Virus record (IMG/VR): IMGVR_UViG_3300044647_002005
Location: 1 to 42,072 of that record
Reading direction: 5' to 3' (one strand)
Source: a virus
DNA: 42,072 nucleotides
Below are positions 7,905-18,200 of the stretch, in pieces (position 1 is the first letter of the stretch; every line of letters begins with the position of its first letter). Both the position numbers and the translations under genes were made by a program. The notes beneath the pieces were generated by a model. The model had not been told where the DNA came from, ran no database searches, and was given only the letters and a program-made list of their open reading frames with translations.

Positions 7905-9170
7905 ATGGGCGAGTACGGCGATAAAGCAGTAGTAAAGATTGATGCTGACGGTTCGGTGCTCAAGTGCGCTAAATCTCTTGGTGGCGATGAGTGTGGATTC
8001 ACTCCTGGCGCAAAAGTTTGCGGTAAGTGTGGAGCAATGCCTGTTCAAATGAAGGCAATGATGGAAGAAGACGAAGAAGAAATGCCAGAAGAGGAAATGA
8101 CTGAGGACATTTCTTCAGAAGAGGAAATGCCTGCTCCTGCGCCGAAGAAGAAGCCAGTTGTGGCAATGGCAGAAGAGGAAGAAGAAGAGGAAGAAGAGGA
8201 AGAAGAAGAGCCAGCATCAAATGACATGGAAGAAATGCGTACTCGTCGTCTTGCCTCAATGGGGATGAAGTCTGCAGATGTTGGTCGCACTGGATACCTC
8301 TGCGCCGTTGACCGCAAGGTTTACCCAGGCGGAACTGGAGTATGCGATGACTGCCCAGGTGGTTGTGTTTCCGAAAAGGGAATGCCAGGGCTGCTTCATG
8401 TTGAAGGTCTTGCAGAAGACATGTTTGAAGGAAAAGTTCTTGATTCTGGATACTCGGCAGAAGCAGACATGTTTGTTGTTGATGTTCAGGCAAAAGACGG
8501 TCGCGCAGTAGAAGTTTTCGTTGATGGAACAAACGGCGAAGTTCTTGGTTGGCACAAACTTGACCAAGATGCGTTTGAGCAAAAGTCACTTCTTGATGAA
8601 ATGATGCTCATTGACTTCAACGAAGCAGCAGCGATTGCAGTTAAGTCAATTGAGGGAAGCGTAGTTGCAGTAGAGCCAGATGTGTTTGAAGGCTACGACG
8701 CATACGCAGTTGAAATTGATGGCGTTGACGGCAAGTCTTACGATGTGTTCGTTGCTCTTGACGGTGAGGTACTTGGTTACGACAAGTACGAACCAGAAGA
8801 AGCAGAGGACATTGAGGCAGAAGCAGCAGAGATTGCTCTTAAGCGTGCATTCACGGAAGACCAGCGCAACGCAATGGCCGAAGAAGGAAATGCCCTTCCA
8901 GATGGTTCATACCCAATCGCCAGCAAGGCCGATTTGCAGAATGCAATTTCCGCATACGGACGGGCAAAGGACAAGGATGCGGCAAAGCGTCACATCATGA
9001 AGCGTGCAAAAGAACTTGGTGCTGAAACCATGATTCCAGCGAACTGGGTTGCTGGTGGCGCAGAAATGAGCAAGAAAGATGACGACAGCATTGAAGTCGC
9101 TGACAACAGTTTCATGGCATCACTGCTTGAGTTTGAATTGCTCAATGCCGAAGAAGATAACAACCTCTAA
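7905..9170 (+). CDS. acidic virion-associated protein: zinc ribbon, PepSY-like repeats, DUF6582-like domain
   Basis: This encodes 421 residues. Near the N-terminus CAKSLGGDEC and CGKCG form a probable zinc ribbon. Residues 50-105 are very acidic, including a run of glutamates (8172-8211). A second Cys cluster follows (CAVDRKVYPGGTGVCDDCPGGC). Two similar ~60-residue units, each ending in a V-F-V-(D/A)-x-x-GEVLG strand (around residues 160-220 and 235-295), look like PepSY-type folds. The C-terminal part (about 313-375, containing ALPDGSYPIAS and YGRAKDKDAAKRHIMKRAKE) matches the DUF6582 pattern common in phage head proteins. Its own promoter and strong ribosome site suggest high expression. 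A scaffold or capsid-associated role is plausible but inferred. Confidence 0.75.
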   Translation: MGEYGDKAVVKIDADGSVLKCAKSLGGDECGFTPGAKVCGKCGAMPVQMKAMMEEDEEEMPEEEMTEDISSEEEMPAPAPKKKPVVAMAEEEEEEEEEEEEEPASNDMEEMRTRRLASMGMKSADVGRTGYLCAVDRKVYPGGTGVCDDCPGGCVSEKGMPGLLHVEGLAEDMFEGKVLDSGYSAEADMFVVDVQAKDGRAVEVFVDGTNGEVLGWHKLDQDAFEQKSLLDEMMLIDFNEAAAIAVKSIEGSVVAVEPDVFEGYDAYAVEIDGVDGKSYDVFVALDGEVLGYDKYEPEEAEDIEAEAAEIALKRAFTEDQRNAMAEEGNALPDGSYPIASKADLQNAISAYGRAKDKDAAKRHIMKRAKELGAETMIPANWVAGGAEMSKKDDDSIEVADNSFMASLLEFELLNAEEDNNL

Positions 9171-9202
9171 AAAGAATCAACAACAGATTCTAGAAATTGG
9201 AG

Positions 9203-9216
9203 CCCGTCATGACGGG
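9203..9216 (+). promoter_or_regulatory. perfect palindrome centred on a start codon
   Basis: CCCGTCATGACGGG is a perfect 14-nt palindrome and the ATG of the next gene (9209-9211) is at its centre. In mRNA it can form a 4-bp stem with TCATGA in the loop, exposing or masking the start. GGAG (9199-9202) sits just upstream. Confidence 0.6.
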
Positions 9217-12200
9217 TAAATCACTTCGCCTTACACGCATGCTTGTAAGCAAGAAGTTTGCACCGCCAAAATCAGCAGACGAACGCGCTCTTGAATTCAT
9301 CGCATCTAAAAAAGAGATTGTTTCAAAGTCCTTTGACGCCGAACTTTCGGTCAAGGCACTAGGGAAAAATACTAGCAAGAAGCCTCCATCTGCGAACAAC
9401 AAAGAAAAGCGCAAGAAGGGCAAAGGGCCGAATACTAGATTTGGCCTTGCGGTTTTTGACCCTAACGCAAAAAAGAAAACAGGGCAGATTTTCATTCCCT
9501 GGATTGCCCAGTGGGGACGGACTGGAAGTGATGAGCATCCGAACTTTGGTTGGATAGACCCCATTAAGGAACTAAAGCCAAACCAAACAAACGCCCGAAT
9601 GTTTCAGGCCAGCGAGAAAAAGAAAAATGGAGTCAGCGCTACATACTCAGATGTTGTGCGCAATCCACGGACTGGCGAGTTTAATACGAAGTCTCTAGGA
9701 CGAACAATTGGTCAATTGGTTCCTGGCGGAGAAATAGCGACAAGAGCAGCATCTGCCCTTGGCCTTTGGCAGGACTCTGCTGGAAAGTTGCGTTGCCCTC
9801 CTGGCGTTCCTGCTGCCAACCAATTCACCGACTCATCTGGCTCAAACTGTTTTGACATCACCGAAGGAATGGCAAGCCGACTTTTAAGGTCTGCAATAAA
9901 TCAAGGCATGTCGCTGCTTGATGACATGTCACTCCTTAATGAGGCAATTTCTTTTGAGCGAGTAACACCGATAGACGGAAGAACTGCAAGATACCCAGAT
10001 AGACCTGAATACAGTCTTGCGGACATGGTTCGCGGGCTTGCAAGTGCAAAGCCGCGCAGAGAATTCACAAACGGCGAGCGAACTGTTTGGCTGCCCGCTG
10101 ATGATATGGACCTTATCACGGAAGCCGCAATTGATGGCTTTAGGCCAACTGGTCGCGTTGATACACCTGCATCCACTACGCCAATTATAAAAGTTGGTGC
10201 GGTTCCAGAGGAGCCAAAGTCGGCAGACGACCTAATCGGTCCTGACTCATTGCCGATTTCACGAATTGATGCCAAGTCTTTTGCCGAGGAAGTTCGTGCT
10301 CGCGTCCTTGATGCACACCCAGACATTACGCCAGAAGAACTTGACAGAATAGTCATGCTTGCCGAGCAGAAAGCACGAATGACAGACGCCATGAATGGGC
10401 GAATTGATGTTGCGCTCCAATTGATGAAGGACCTGGGAATTGATGTAGACCCAAGTAGCCCACAAAGCGTTAGCGCTGGATTTATGCGAGCAATGGAAGA
10501 ACTCCGCAAGTCTGGGTGGGATATCAACTTTGAGAACACGCTGTGGACAGATGTTGACAGGACTCTCTCACCAGAAGAGCAAGTTGCACAACACCACGCG
10601 AATGTTTTGAACATGATTGTTCAGAACATGGTCAAGGACCCAGAGGGAACGCTTGAGGCGCGAGATGCTTCTGTGGTGAAAAGACTATGGGCTGGTCTAA
10701 GCAAAAAGAAAAAAGAAGAAGCGGTTCGCAATGCGACTATGGCGTACCTCAATGGAGATGCTCCAGAAACACTAAAAACGGACCTTGAGAGAGCGCTTCA
10801 CCGCAACATGGCTCACAGAATGAACAACTACCTTGCTGCTGAGCATGGATTTATGTTGGGCATGCTCGCAGAGCACAAGATGAATCCAGGGAAAGCGGAA
10901 TTGCTTAAGCGCGTTGGCGTGATGGACCCATTGGACCCACGCAACGAGGGTCTTGAGGCAATGGTTATCCCAGACGCTGACGGACAAATATCCATGCTGT
11001 GGAACCCGCTTGGAATGATTCTTGCCGACAATCCACCAGCACCAAGGAACCCAAAAGCATGGCGCCTATACGGAACCAGTGGCAGCGGTCTTGAAGTATC
11101 AAAAATTGCAGAGGTAAAGAAGACCGTTGATTCAGCGACAAAGATGGCAATGCTCAACGACATGTTGGGTGGTGATGTTTTTGATGCAATAAAAACCCAT
11201 GGCTACATGGGCGATATTGCAAAGAAACACGGAGGCTCAATCGGACATGCAATGTTTGTTTTCCAGCATGAATTGACGCATGCACAGCAATACGCGATGG
11301 TCATGTATATGATTTCTCACGACAAAAAAGGTCGTCGCATAACCACTCTTTCAAATGTTGAACTTGCCAAACTTGCAGATGACATAATCACAGGTAATTT
11401 CCCTGGCTTGACTATGGAAATGCTTTTTGCTGATGAAAAGGCAATGGCTGCCGTTCATGGAAAAGTCGGCGTGGTCATGGACTCAATGGTCAGAGAGGGG
11501 ATGTCTGGTATCTACCCAAGGATGCACCTTGAAACAATGCACATCCTCAACAAGATAATGGGTCTTAAAGATGACGACCGACCAGGTTTTATCTCTGACC
11601 TTGAAGATAGATTTGCAACCCTTCGTGAGCGTGCTGGATTTGATAAAGACCTAACACCAGATGAACAGATGGAACTCAAAATCCTGAATCACGCAATCGG
11701 CACAATACGCGGAATTGATGAATTTGATGACGAGCAATTACAAAATTCGGTCAGGACTCAGCGTGCTTTGATGTTTGCAGAGTCGGCAGCAGAATTGAAT
11801 GCCGCACGAGCAATGGGGATAATTGACCCAACTGACGAAAAAGTAACTGCCGCACTTGCCCACCTAGATGCCCCAATGGACAAGGTTGCGAAAGAAGTTG
11901 TAGCCGTAAAAGAATCAAAAAAGCGTAAGTGGCTTGAGCGTTTGGTTAGTGCTGTTGAATTATACGACGAGTTAAAAAACTCAGAGTTTTCGCTTGAGCA
12001 AGCATCTTCTGGTGACGAGCCACTAACAATAAATCTTGTTCGCAGGAAGCGCTGGCGCGAAGGTTCCGAGATGTTCGTATCTGAATCAGTAGCAGAATTG
12101 TTTACAGTGTCTCTTGAGGAGAGCAGCGGGATACCTCTCGGGTTTTCAAAACTTACACCAGAAGGCGAGTACGAACCATTACGAGCAGGGGACATTCGCG

Positions 12201-14932
12201 GCTTTGCTGAATCAATACTGAGTGCTGGAGTGGAAAAAACTAAACCGTTCAAGGGTCGTGCATCCGCTCGTAGTCATGGCAAAAAAATGAGAGACGACCT
12301 AATGGCGGCTGCTACCCCAATGGAAATTTCCGCCATGGAAAAAACCATGCCAGAACGCATGGATGGAAGAATTCTCACAAGTCCTGCACATGTTTCATAT
12401 TCAGTTGCTGAAAGCGCAAAAATACGAAAAGGTTTGGCTTCAGGCAAAACATTTGACAAGCGCATTGAGGAAGATATTGCTCCGCTTCTGAGCGTCATGG
12501 ACAGACACACGCTTGACGACGACTATACGGTGATAATGGATATGGACATACCAGGTCGCGAGGGGTTGGTTACTGGCTCCTCGGTTGAAGTGTCCAACAT
12601 GTTCAGAGGAATTATTGCTGATAAAAAAACCGTGCTAACTCCAACTCGCGAAGAGTCTGGAACGAGAATGGTCCTCATGCTGCCTCGTGGAACTAGCGCA
12701 ATCCCAGATGAAGATTTCATGCCTGGAAGAAACAAGGAAAAATCTTATTCAGCGCTACTTATGCCTCCTGGAAAGATTGAAGTCGTTGGCCGCCAGGATG
12801 ATGGAACAATTGTTGCGCGCCTAGTTGAGCAGGCAAGTCCAAACGAAGCGCTTTCCAGCATGCGTGGACCGTTGGAAAAAATAATTGCAAATCCAAACAT
12901 TTCCGCATCACGCAAGATGGAAGCGCAGAAGGCCATCAACGCGATTGACGCCGCACGCTCAATCAACCTCCCAGTCGGCAAGCGAGGAGACGAACGAGTT
13001 GCGCGAATGTCTTCAGTTGGACTGTCTTCTGCAAAGGACCGCATTGGGGCAAAGTCGCATAAATATTTTGATGACGCATTGAAGCAGGTTGAGGAAGCAG
13101 CATCAACCTGGCAGGACATGAATCCATCAACAAAAAATGCAATCAAGTATGGAACCACAATTGCAATGACCGCTTCGTCCGCATGGCTCGGAAGAAAGAA
13201 CGCAAAGATATCCAATTGGATGGATGATTTTGATGAGCACGAAATTGACTTCGCAGAAGAATTGCTGAATGTCTGGGATGCTGGCGGACCAACTTTAACC
13301 GCTCACACAATCGCAAGTACAAAAAATATGATTTATCAGGCGCAGGACAGATTTGAAAAATCTGGAATGAAGGGTTCTGATTTCCGCGCAAAAGTTGATG
13401 ACATGTTTAACGGAATCAAAAAAGACATTACTGAAAAATTGGCTAATGGAAACCGTCGCTTGGGTGAAATGTCCACAAACCTACGAACCAACTTTATGGA
13501 GAACATAGACAGGGCGCTTTCTTCACTAAAAAAAGAAAAAGTTGACGCTGGCGAAGTGATTGAACTAGAGAGAGACCTTGGTCGCGGGCTTTCTAGTCGT
13601 CGTGGGTATTCAGTAGACACACCAAGTAGAGCCCCTCTAACTGGGTTGGCTTCACAAAAACACCCAGGTATCAAGCGACTTGCGAATGTGACTCCATTGA
13701 GGGCTCAAAAAGAAAATGCTGCAGATGTTGAAGAACTTGACACAATTGAAGTTTCGTCATTGTTAAAAGATGAAATACTTACCGACATATTTAATTTGGC
13801 AGAGGACACGGCACCTCCGACTACCGCCAAGTGGCTAAAGTTGAGGAAAGAAGCACTCGCAAAACCAGGTGAAAAAATTGGTTATCAAGACAAGGATGTA
13901 TTGGCCAGCGAGGCTAAAAGAATGGTTTCAGCACATATTGGGGACGCTTTATCGGAACAGTTCACCATTGATGAAATTGCAGAGGCAGGAAGATATCAAG
14001 AGAGTGATATGTTGCCAAGTTATGTTGATGGGAATATTTTTCAAACTATTGCCGACATTGCTGATTCATACAAGAACGGGAATGGTGAGCCAGAAACTTT
14101 TTGGTATGTTCCAGAAACTGGGACAATTGAGAGGGTGCGGTACCGCGGAACAGACGGAGAATACGAGTCATATACTTCTAACTGGATTGGGTACACTTAC
14201 CCAAGCGATGAAGGCAATAAAGCACTATACGACTTTGCAGCATCAACATTGGTAAAACAGTGGCAAATAACATCAAATGATTCAAATGTCACAAGCCTAA
14301 GAGTTCAAGATGTAGCGCGCGAAATTTTTGAACTAAATGATTCACTTGGTTGGCGTCTAAAGACTGGTCTCACCAATCGCGAATCGGCAGTTTTAAGTCC
14401 AGAAGAGCATTCTGCACTTCCGATATCTGATGCTCAAAAGAAATTGCTCACTGTATTCCTAAACGCTCAGTATGCTCAAACCCAAGAGTATTTAAACAAA
14501 AAGGGAATTAAAAAATTGACAGTTTATAGAGGTTTTACCGATGATGCGCTTGAGTACTCGCTAAGCGATAATGGCGACTTCCCTAAAGATGGTGTGACTA
14601 ATGCAGAACTTGAACTTAGACCACTGTCATCGTTCAGTGTTGACCCACGCATCGCATGGGCTTTTGGGCAATTGGTAATTGAATCTGAAATTGACGCCAA
14701 AGATGTAATTGCACTTCCGCTGACAGGAAGTGGATGTTTAAATGAATCGGAAGTTATTGTTTTAGGGAAAAGCGGTCTAACTGGAACAATTAGGGCAAAA
14801 AATGATTTTGCTAGACGGCTGTCTAAGATTCAAGCAGAAAAGACAAGCGCCTCACAGATGGCCGACCTTGACAAATTTGCTCAACTTTTGATTGATGTTC
14901 CACCACCACCAGATTGGGATGGTGATTTCTAA
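9209..14932 (+). CDS. giant multidomain protein: HExxH metallopeptidase motif and C-terminal ADP-ribosyltransferase
   Basis: This encodes 1,907 residues from the ATG at 9209; an in-frame TTG at 9197 is an unlikely alternative because GGAG at 9199-9202 serves the ATG. Near residues 196-214 is a CPPGVP...FTD...SNC motif shared with the gene at 20151. Zinc-metallopeptidase motif HELTH is at 687-691; a possible Glu ligand (E959 or E963 in SESVAELF) is far away, so the active site is uncertain. Linker motifs VGLSSAK, RGLSSRR and TGLASQK lie in the last third. The C-terminus has the R-S-E signature of VIP2/MuF-type ADP-ribosyltransferases: YRGF (R1774), SFS (1808-1810) and ESE (E1846, E1848). Such domains transfer ADP-ribose from NAD to a host target. 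It is probably a head-packaged effector, by analogy with T4 Alt. The stop overlaps the next start as TAATG. Confidence 0.8.
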   Translation: MTGKSLRLTRMLVSKKFAPPKSADERALEFIASKKEIVSKSFDAELSVKALGKNTSKKPPSANNKEKRKKGKGPNTRFGLAVFDPNAKKKTGQIFIPWIAQWGRTGSDEHPNFGWIDPIKELKPNQTNARMFQASEKKKNGVSATYSDVVRNPRTGEFNTKSLGRTIGQLVPGGEIATRAASALGLWQDSAGKLRCPPGVPAANQFTDSSGSNCFDITEGMASRLLRSAINQGMSLLDDMSLLNEAISFERVTPIDGRTARYPDRPEYSLADMVRGLASAKPRREFTNGERTVWLPADDMDLITEAAIDGFRPTGRVDTPASTTPIIKVGAVPEEPKSADDLIGPDSLPISRIDAKSFAEEVRARVLDAHPDITPEELDRIVMLAEQKARMTDAMNGRIDVALQLMKDLGIDVDPSSPQSVSAGFMRAMEELRKSGWDINFENTLWTDVDRTLSPEEQVAQHHANVLNMIVQNMVKDPEGTLEARDASVVKRLWAGLSKKKKEEAVRNATMAYLNGDAPETLKTDLERALHRNMAHRMNNYLAAEHGFMLGMLAEHKMNPGKAELLKRVGVMDPLDPRNEGLEAMVIPDADGQISMLWNPLGMILADNPPAPRNPKAWRLYGTSGSGLEVSKIAEVKKTVDSATKMAMLNDMLGGDVFDAIKTHGYMGDIAKKHGGSIGHAMFVFQHELTHAQQYAMVMYMISHDKKGRRITTLSNVELAKLADDIITGNFPGLTMEMLFADEKAMAAVHGKVGVVMDSMVREGMSGIYPRMHLETMHILNKIMGLKDDDRPGFISDLEDRFATLRERAGFDKDLTPDEQMELKILNHAIGTIRGIDEFDDEQLQNSVRTQRALMFAESAAELNAARAMGIIDPTDEKVTAALAHLDAPMDKVAKEVVAVKESKKRKWLERLVSAVELYDELKNSEFSLEQASSGDEPLTINLVRRKRWREGSEMFVSESVAELFTVSLEESSGIPLGFSKLTPEGEYEPLRAGDIRGFAESILSAGVEKTKPFKGRASARSHGKKMRDDLMAAATPMEISAMEKTMPERMDGRILTSPAHVSYSVAESAKIRKGLASGKTFDKRIEEDIAPLLSVMDRHTLDDDYTVIMDMDIPGREGLVTGSSVEVSNMFRGIIADKKTVLTPTREESGTRMVLMLPRGTSAIPDEDFMPGRNKEKSYSALLMPPGKIEVVGRQDDGTIVARLVEQASPNEALSSMRGPLEKIIANPNISASRKMEAQKAINAIDAARSINLPVGKRGDERVARMSSVGLSSAKDRIGAKSHKYFDDALKQVEEAASTWQDMNPSTKNAIKYGTTIAMTASSAWLGRKNAKISNWMDDFDEHEIDFAEELLNVWDAGGPTLTAHTIASTKNMIYQAQDRFEKSGMKGSDFRAKVDDMFNGIKKDITEKLANGNRRLGEMSTNLRTNFMENIDRALSSLKKEKVDAGEVIELERDLGRGLSSRRGYSVDTPSRAPLTGLASQKHPGIKRLANVTPLRAQKENAADVEELDTIEVSSLLKDEILTDIFNLAEDTAPPTTAKWLKLRKEALAKPGEKIGYQDKDVLASEAKRMVSAHIGDALSEQFTIDEIAEAGRYQESDMLPSYVDGNIFQTIADIADSYKNGNGEPETFWYVPETGTIERVRYRGTDGEYESYTSNWIGYTYPSDEGNKALYDFAASTLVKQWQITSNDSNVTSLRVQDVAREIFELNDSLGWRLKTGLTNRESAVLSPEEHSALPISDAQKKLLTVFLNAQYAQTQEYLNKKGIKKLTVYRGFTDDALEYSLSDNGDFPKDGVTNAELELRPLSSFSVDPRIAWAFGQLVIESEIDAKDVIALPLTGSGCLNESEVIVLGKSGLTGTIRAKNDFARRLSKIQAEKTSASQMADLDKFAQLLIDVPPPPDWDGDF

Positions 14933-15228
14933 TGAAAATAAGAATTGACAACGGACAGAATAATTCTGATTGGATTAAAACAAATGCTTTTGATTTTCCT
15001 GGAGTTAAAACGCTAAAGCAGTTTTACAAAATTTTTAATATCCCAGAAAAAGAACCAGAAAAATCCATAGCGATGCGACACCTTGCGACAATGAATTGGG
15101 TGGATGCCGCTCCAGAAGAGATTCGTCAAGAGTTGATGAAATACGCACCAGGCACACCAGAGCCATGGGAAAGCGTGTCAAACTATAGGTTGAGCCGTCG
15201 CCTAAAAGAGCAGGATGATAAGAAGTGA
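14932..15228 (+). CDS. small protein of unknown function coupled to the ADP-ribosyltransferase gene
   Basis: This encodes 98 residues. The ATG overlaps the preceding stop (TAATG) and its own stop overlaps the next start (GTGA), so it is translated as part of a tight cluster. It is soluble and mixed-charge with no Cys motif or membrane segment. Visible pieces include DFPGVKTLKQFYKIFNIPE and APEEIRQELMKYAPG. Its position directly after a predicted ADP-ribosyltransferase makes a chaperone or immunity partner conceivable, but nothing in the sequence demonstrates that. Confidence 0.65.
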   Translation: MKIRIDNGQNNSDWIKTNAFDFPGVKTLKQFYKIFNIPEKEPEKSIAMRHLATMNWVDAAPEEIRQELMKYAPGTPEPWESVSNYRLSRRLKEQDDKK

Positions 15229-18200
15229 AATCCGTACTTGTTGGAAAACTTGACAACAAAAAGTTGTACTACATCATTGATTCTGACGGCACACGAAACG
15301 ATGGCGTACTGGTTGACGACTTGGGCAAGAAAGAGTTAATCAACTTCTGGCAGTTTGTACGCAGTGAGCCGCGAGTAAAGCGGATGATGAATAGCGATTT
15401 CCACAAATTCCTTTGGCAAGATTCCTTGAACCAAAGAGAAAAAGCGCTTTGGAATAATGTTTTTATCGCAAAAGCATTCCCTCCAGATGACTCGCTTCTC
15501 ATGACTGTTCCAGTAAAAGACGACATTCTTGGACGCAAGTCGGTTCTTCATGGCCTGATGAATAGGGCTCTTGACTTTGATATTGCGAGGCGCTCCAACA
15601 CTCTTGAAGAAAAAGCAATACAAGGAAGAATTGGTTCCGCTATTGGTCGCGCGTTTAAACCACGACGGAACACTGGTAAAAGGTCTGTTCGTCGCTCAAT
15701 GGCTGAAATTGAGGGAGTCCTAGACCCCAAGAAACGCCGTGACAAAGATGGTGACGGAATGATTTTTGATGGAACCTGGCGCGAAATGCCAGACCCGTCA
15801 AGAACGATGGACGCCACAGCGGTGCCTTCTGGTCTGTTAATGAATGTTTCCACACCAGAAATAGACGGTCCACTAATCAGCGTTGACGCAAAAAGAAAAC
15901 GGATTTCAACACAGATTAGAGCAATATCCTCTTCAACTGGAGTGGATGGCAGTCTAAGGGCAGTATCGGATTTCGTCCGTGAAAAATTTGCATCAAAATT
16001 CGGGTTTAAAAAAATCAAAGAAAAACTTCAAGAGCACGAAGTTGAAGCATTTGAGCACTGGAATGATGGAGTAATTCCAAAAACAGTTGGCGATGCGCAT
16101 GAAATTCTTTCAAGGATTCACCCAACATACATAATGGATAGACCAGCAAAACATAGCGATTTACAAAAGCATGTTTCATTTGACTTCTTGATGGATAAAG
16201 ACGCATCGGAAGACTTGGAGTCTTGGGAAATATCCCTCTTGGCATCTCATCTGCTATTCATGAAAGAATCAGAAAATCTTGAAGACTCACCAATCGGACA
16301 TAATTTCTACTATGTAGACCTTGACAGGGCTGAAAAAATTTCTAAAAAAGTAGCCGAAGCAACAACGAAGTACATATTAAACGGTTCTTTTTCACCAAGC
16401 CCAACGCCTAGGGGTTTTGATGATTTCAAAATTGAAATACAGGGTCGGAGATATCGGGTGTCCAGCGCAACGGACATGGCGGCGCTTAGAGCATGGGTCA
16501 CTGGGCAGTATTTGCTAAGGCCAGACCAGGCTGACCAGGAAGAGTTCAAAAAACAGATAACTGAATTTGTCTTGCATTCAGCACAGCAGCATGTTGACTA
16601 CGAAAGCGGAGTTAGCGGATACTGGGGGTTCAAGCCTGGCGCAAAAATAAATGCAGATGGAAGCGTGAGCAAACTTTATGCTCCAGGACACATGATTGGG
16701 TACCAGCGAGCAGAAGGAAAATGGTTGAGCCAAATCGGCTTACCGCGAGAAGAGGCTGCAGACGATAGCGTTTCAATACTTGACCTACTTAGTCGCACGC
16801 TACAAACTGGCAGCAGAATCTCCATTACTGCATGGCTTGCAGATGAAGATGAAATCACCAATAAGAAACTTTCTGATAAAAAAGAAAAATTATCAAGCGC
16901 TGTAAAAAAATTAGAAAAAGAATTAAGAGACCTGGAAGGGGCGCTTAGGGCATCAGACGGCGATGGGGTTTTATCACCAGAGCAAAATATCAACATACAA
17001 AAAAACATTGTTGAAACTCGTCAAGAAATTAAAGATTTAATTGGACAAATTGAGGAAATTGAAAAAAATATTGATGTTGACACTCCAGAGCGCAGAAACA
17101 AGAAGGCGCGTAAACTTTCCGAATTGCTTGCTCTGAATACAGCGCATCATGAACATGGTCATGGGCATGAAAACATAGCAATTTACAACGAAATTAAAAA
17201 GGCTGTTCTCGCACGACGCGATGCGCGAATAAGCGAATTAAAGGCAAAAAGCGGGAAATTATCACTGAATGAACAACGAGAACTAAACACTCTTTCCTCA
17301 GCAGTGGACCATCGCGAATTATGGGACTGGTACCTATTTGACCAAATTCAAAACGGCCCAGAAACGACTTTCAAGGAGACTCTTAGTTCAGCGCTAGAGG
17401 AGATAGCAGCATATGGTCTTCTGGAGAGATATGAAACATTGTTCAACACCGACCCCGAGAAAGGTTTTGTTGACGGTTTTTACGGTCAAGTCCTCAACAC
17501 CCTGCAGAACAGCAGGCAAAGGGCTGTAAGTGAAATTGCGAATAATGGTCAATCAATACTCTTACTACAGAGACTGGGTGATTCTCGCTCACTGCAAATT
17601 GCTGAAAGTATCAAGGAAAAGACCAAAGAACTCAAAGACTACCTAACAAGCGTTGATTTTTTCCTTGACCAATTTAAAAAAGCAACTGAAAGTCTAAAGT
17701 CTCAAACACTCTTTGACCCAAAAACAAGGTCAACCATAAAAGTCTCAGATGAGCAAAAGAAAAAGTTTAACAAATTGATTACAGATTACGCCAGAATACT
17801 CAGCGATATGCCAGACAGCGTATTTGGTGCTCCGCGTGGAAGTGGCGTTGGCAAAATACTTTCCGAACAGATAAGCCAGGCAAAAATTACGGGCAACGAA
17901 TTAACAGTCGGTCAATGGGCAGAAATTTTGAGCGCTGGAAGAATACTGTCCAAGACAAATGTTGGATTTGGCGCAAGATTCATAACAATGAAGCAAGATG
18001 TAGACACAGCACCAGGCGTAAAGCGCACCAAGTTTGGTGCAGGTGCATCTAAATACGGCTCGGCAGTTGACGGATTCGCTGATAACAGTAACCAATTTGC
18101 AGTAATCAAAGACATGATGCGCAACGGACTGCCAGAGTTGTTTGGAGAAGGAACCGAAGAAAATGCAGCATTTATGAGAGCGCTCCAGTCAACGGGAATG

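Noticed and set aside
8172-8211. GAA/GAG tandem repeat that could look like a microsatellite or phase-variation tract
   Set aside because: It encodes a glutamate run in frame and is interrupted by mixed GAA/GAG codons, so simple slippage repeats are not indicated.
9901-10614. 237-codon open frame on the minus strand
   Set aside because: It is antisense to the 1,907-residue gene, Ser/Arg-rich as expected from reversed coding sequence, and has no supporting start context.
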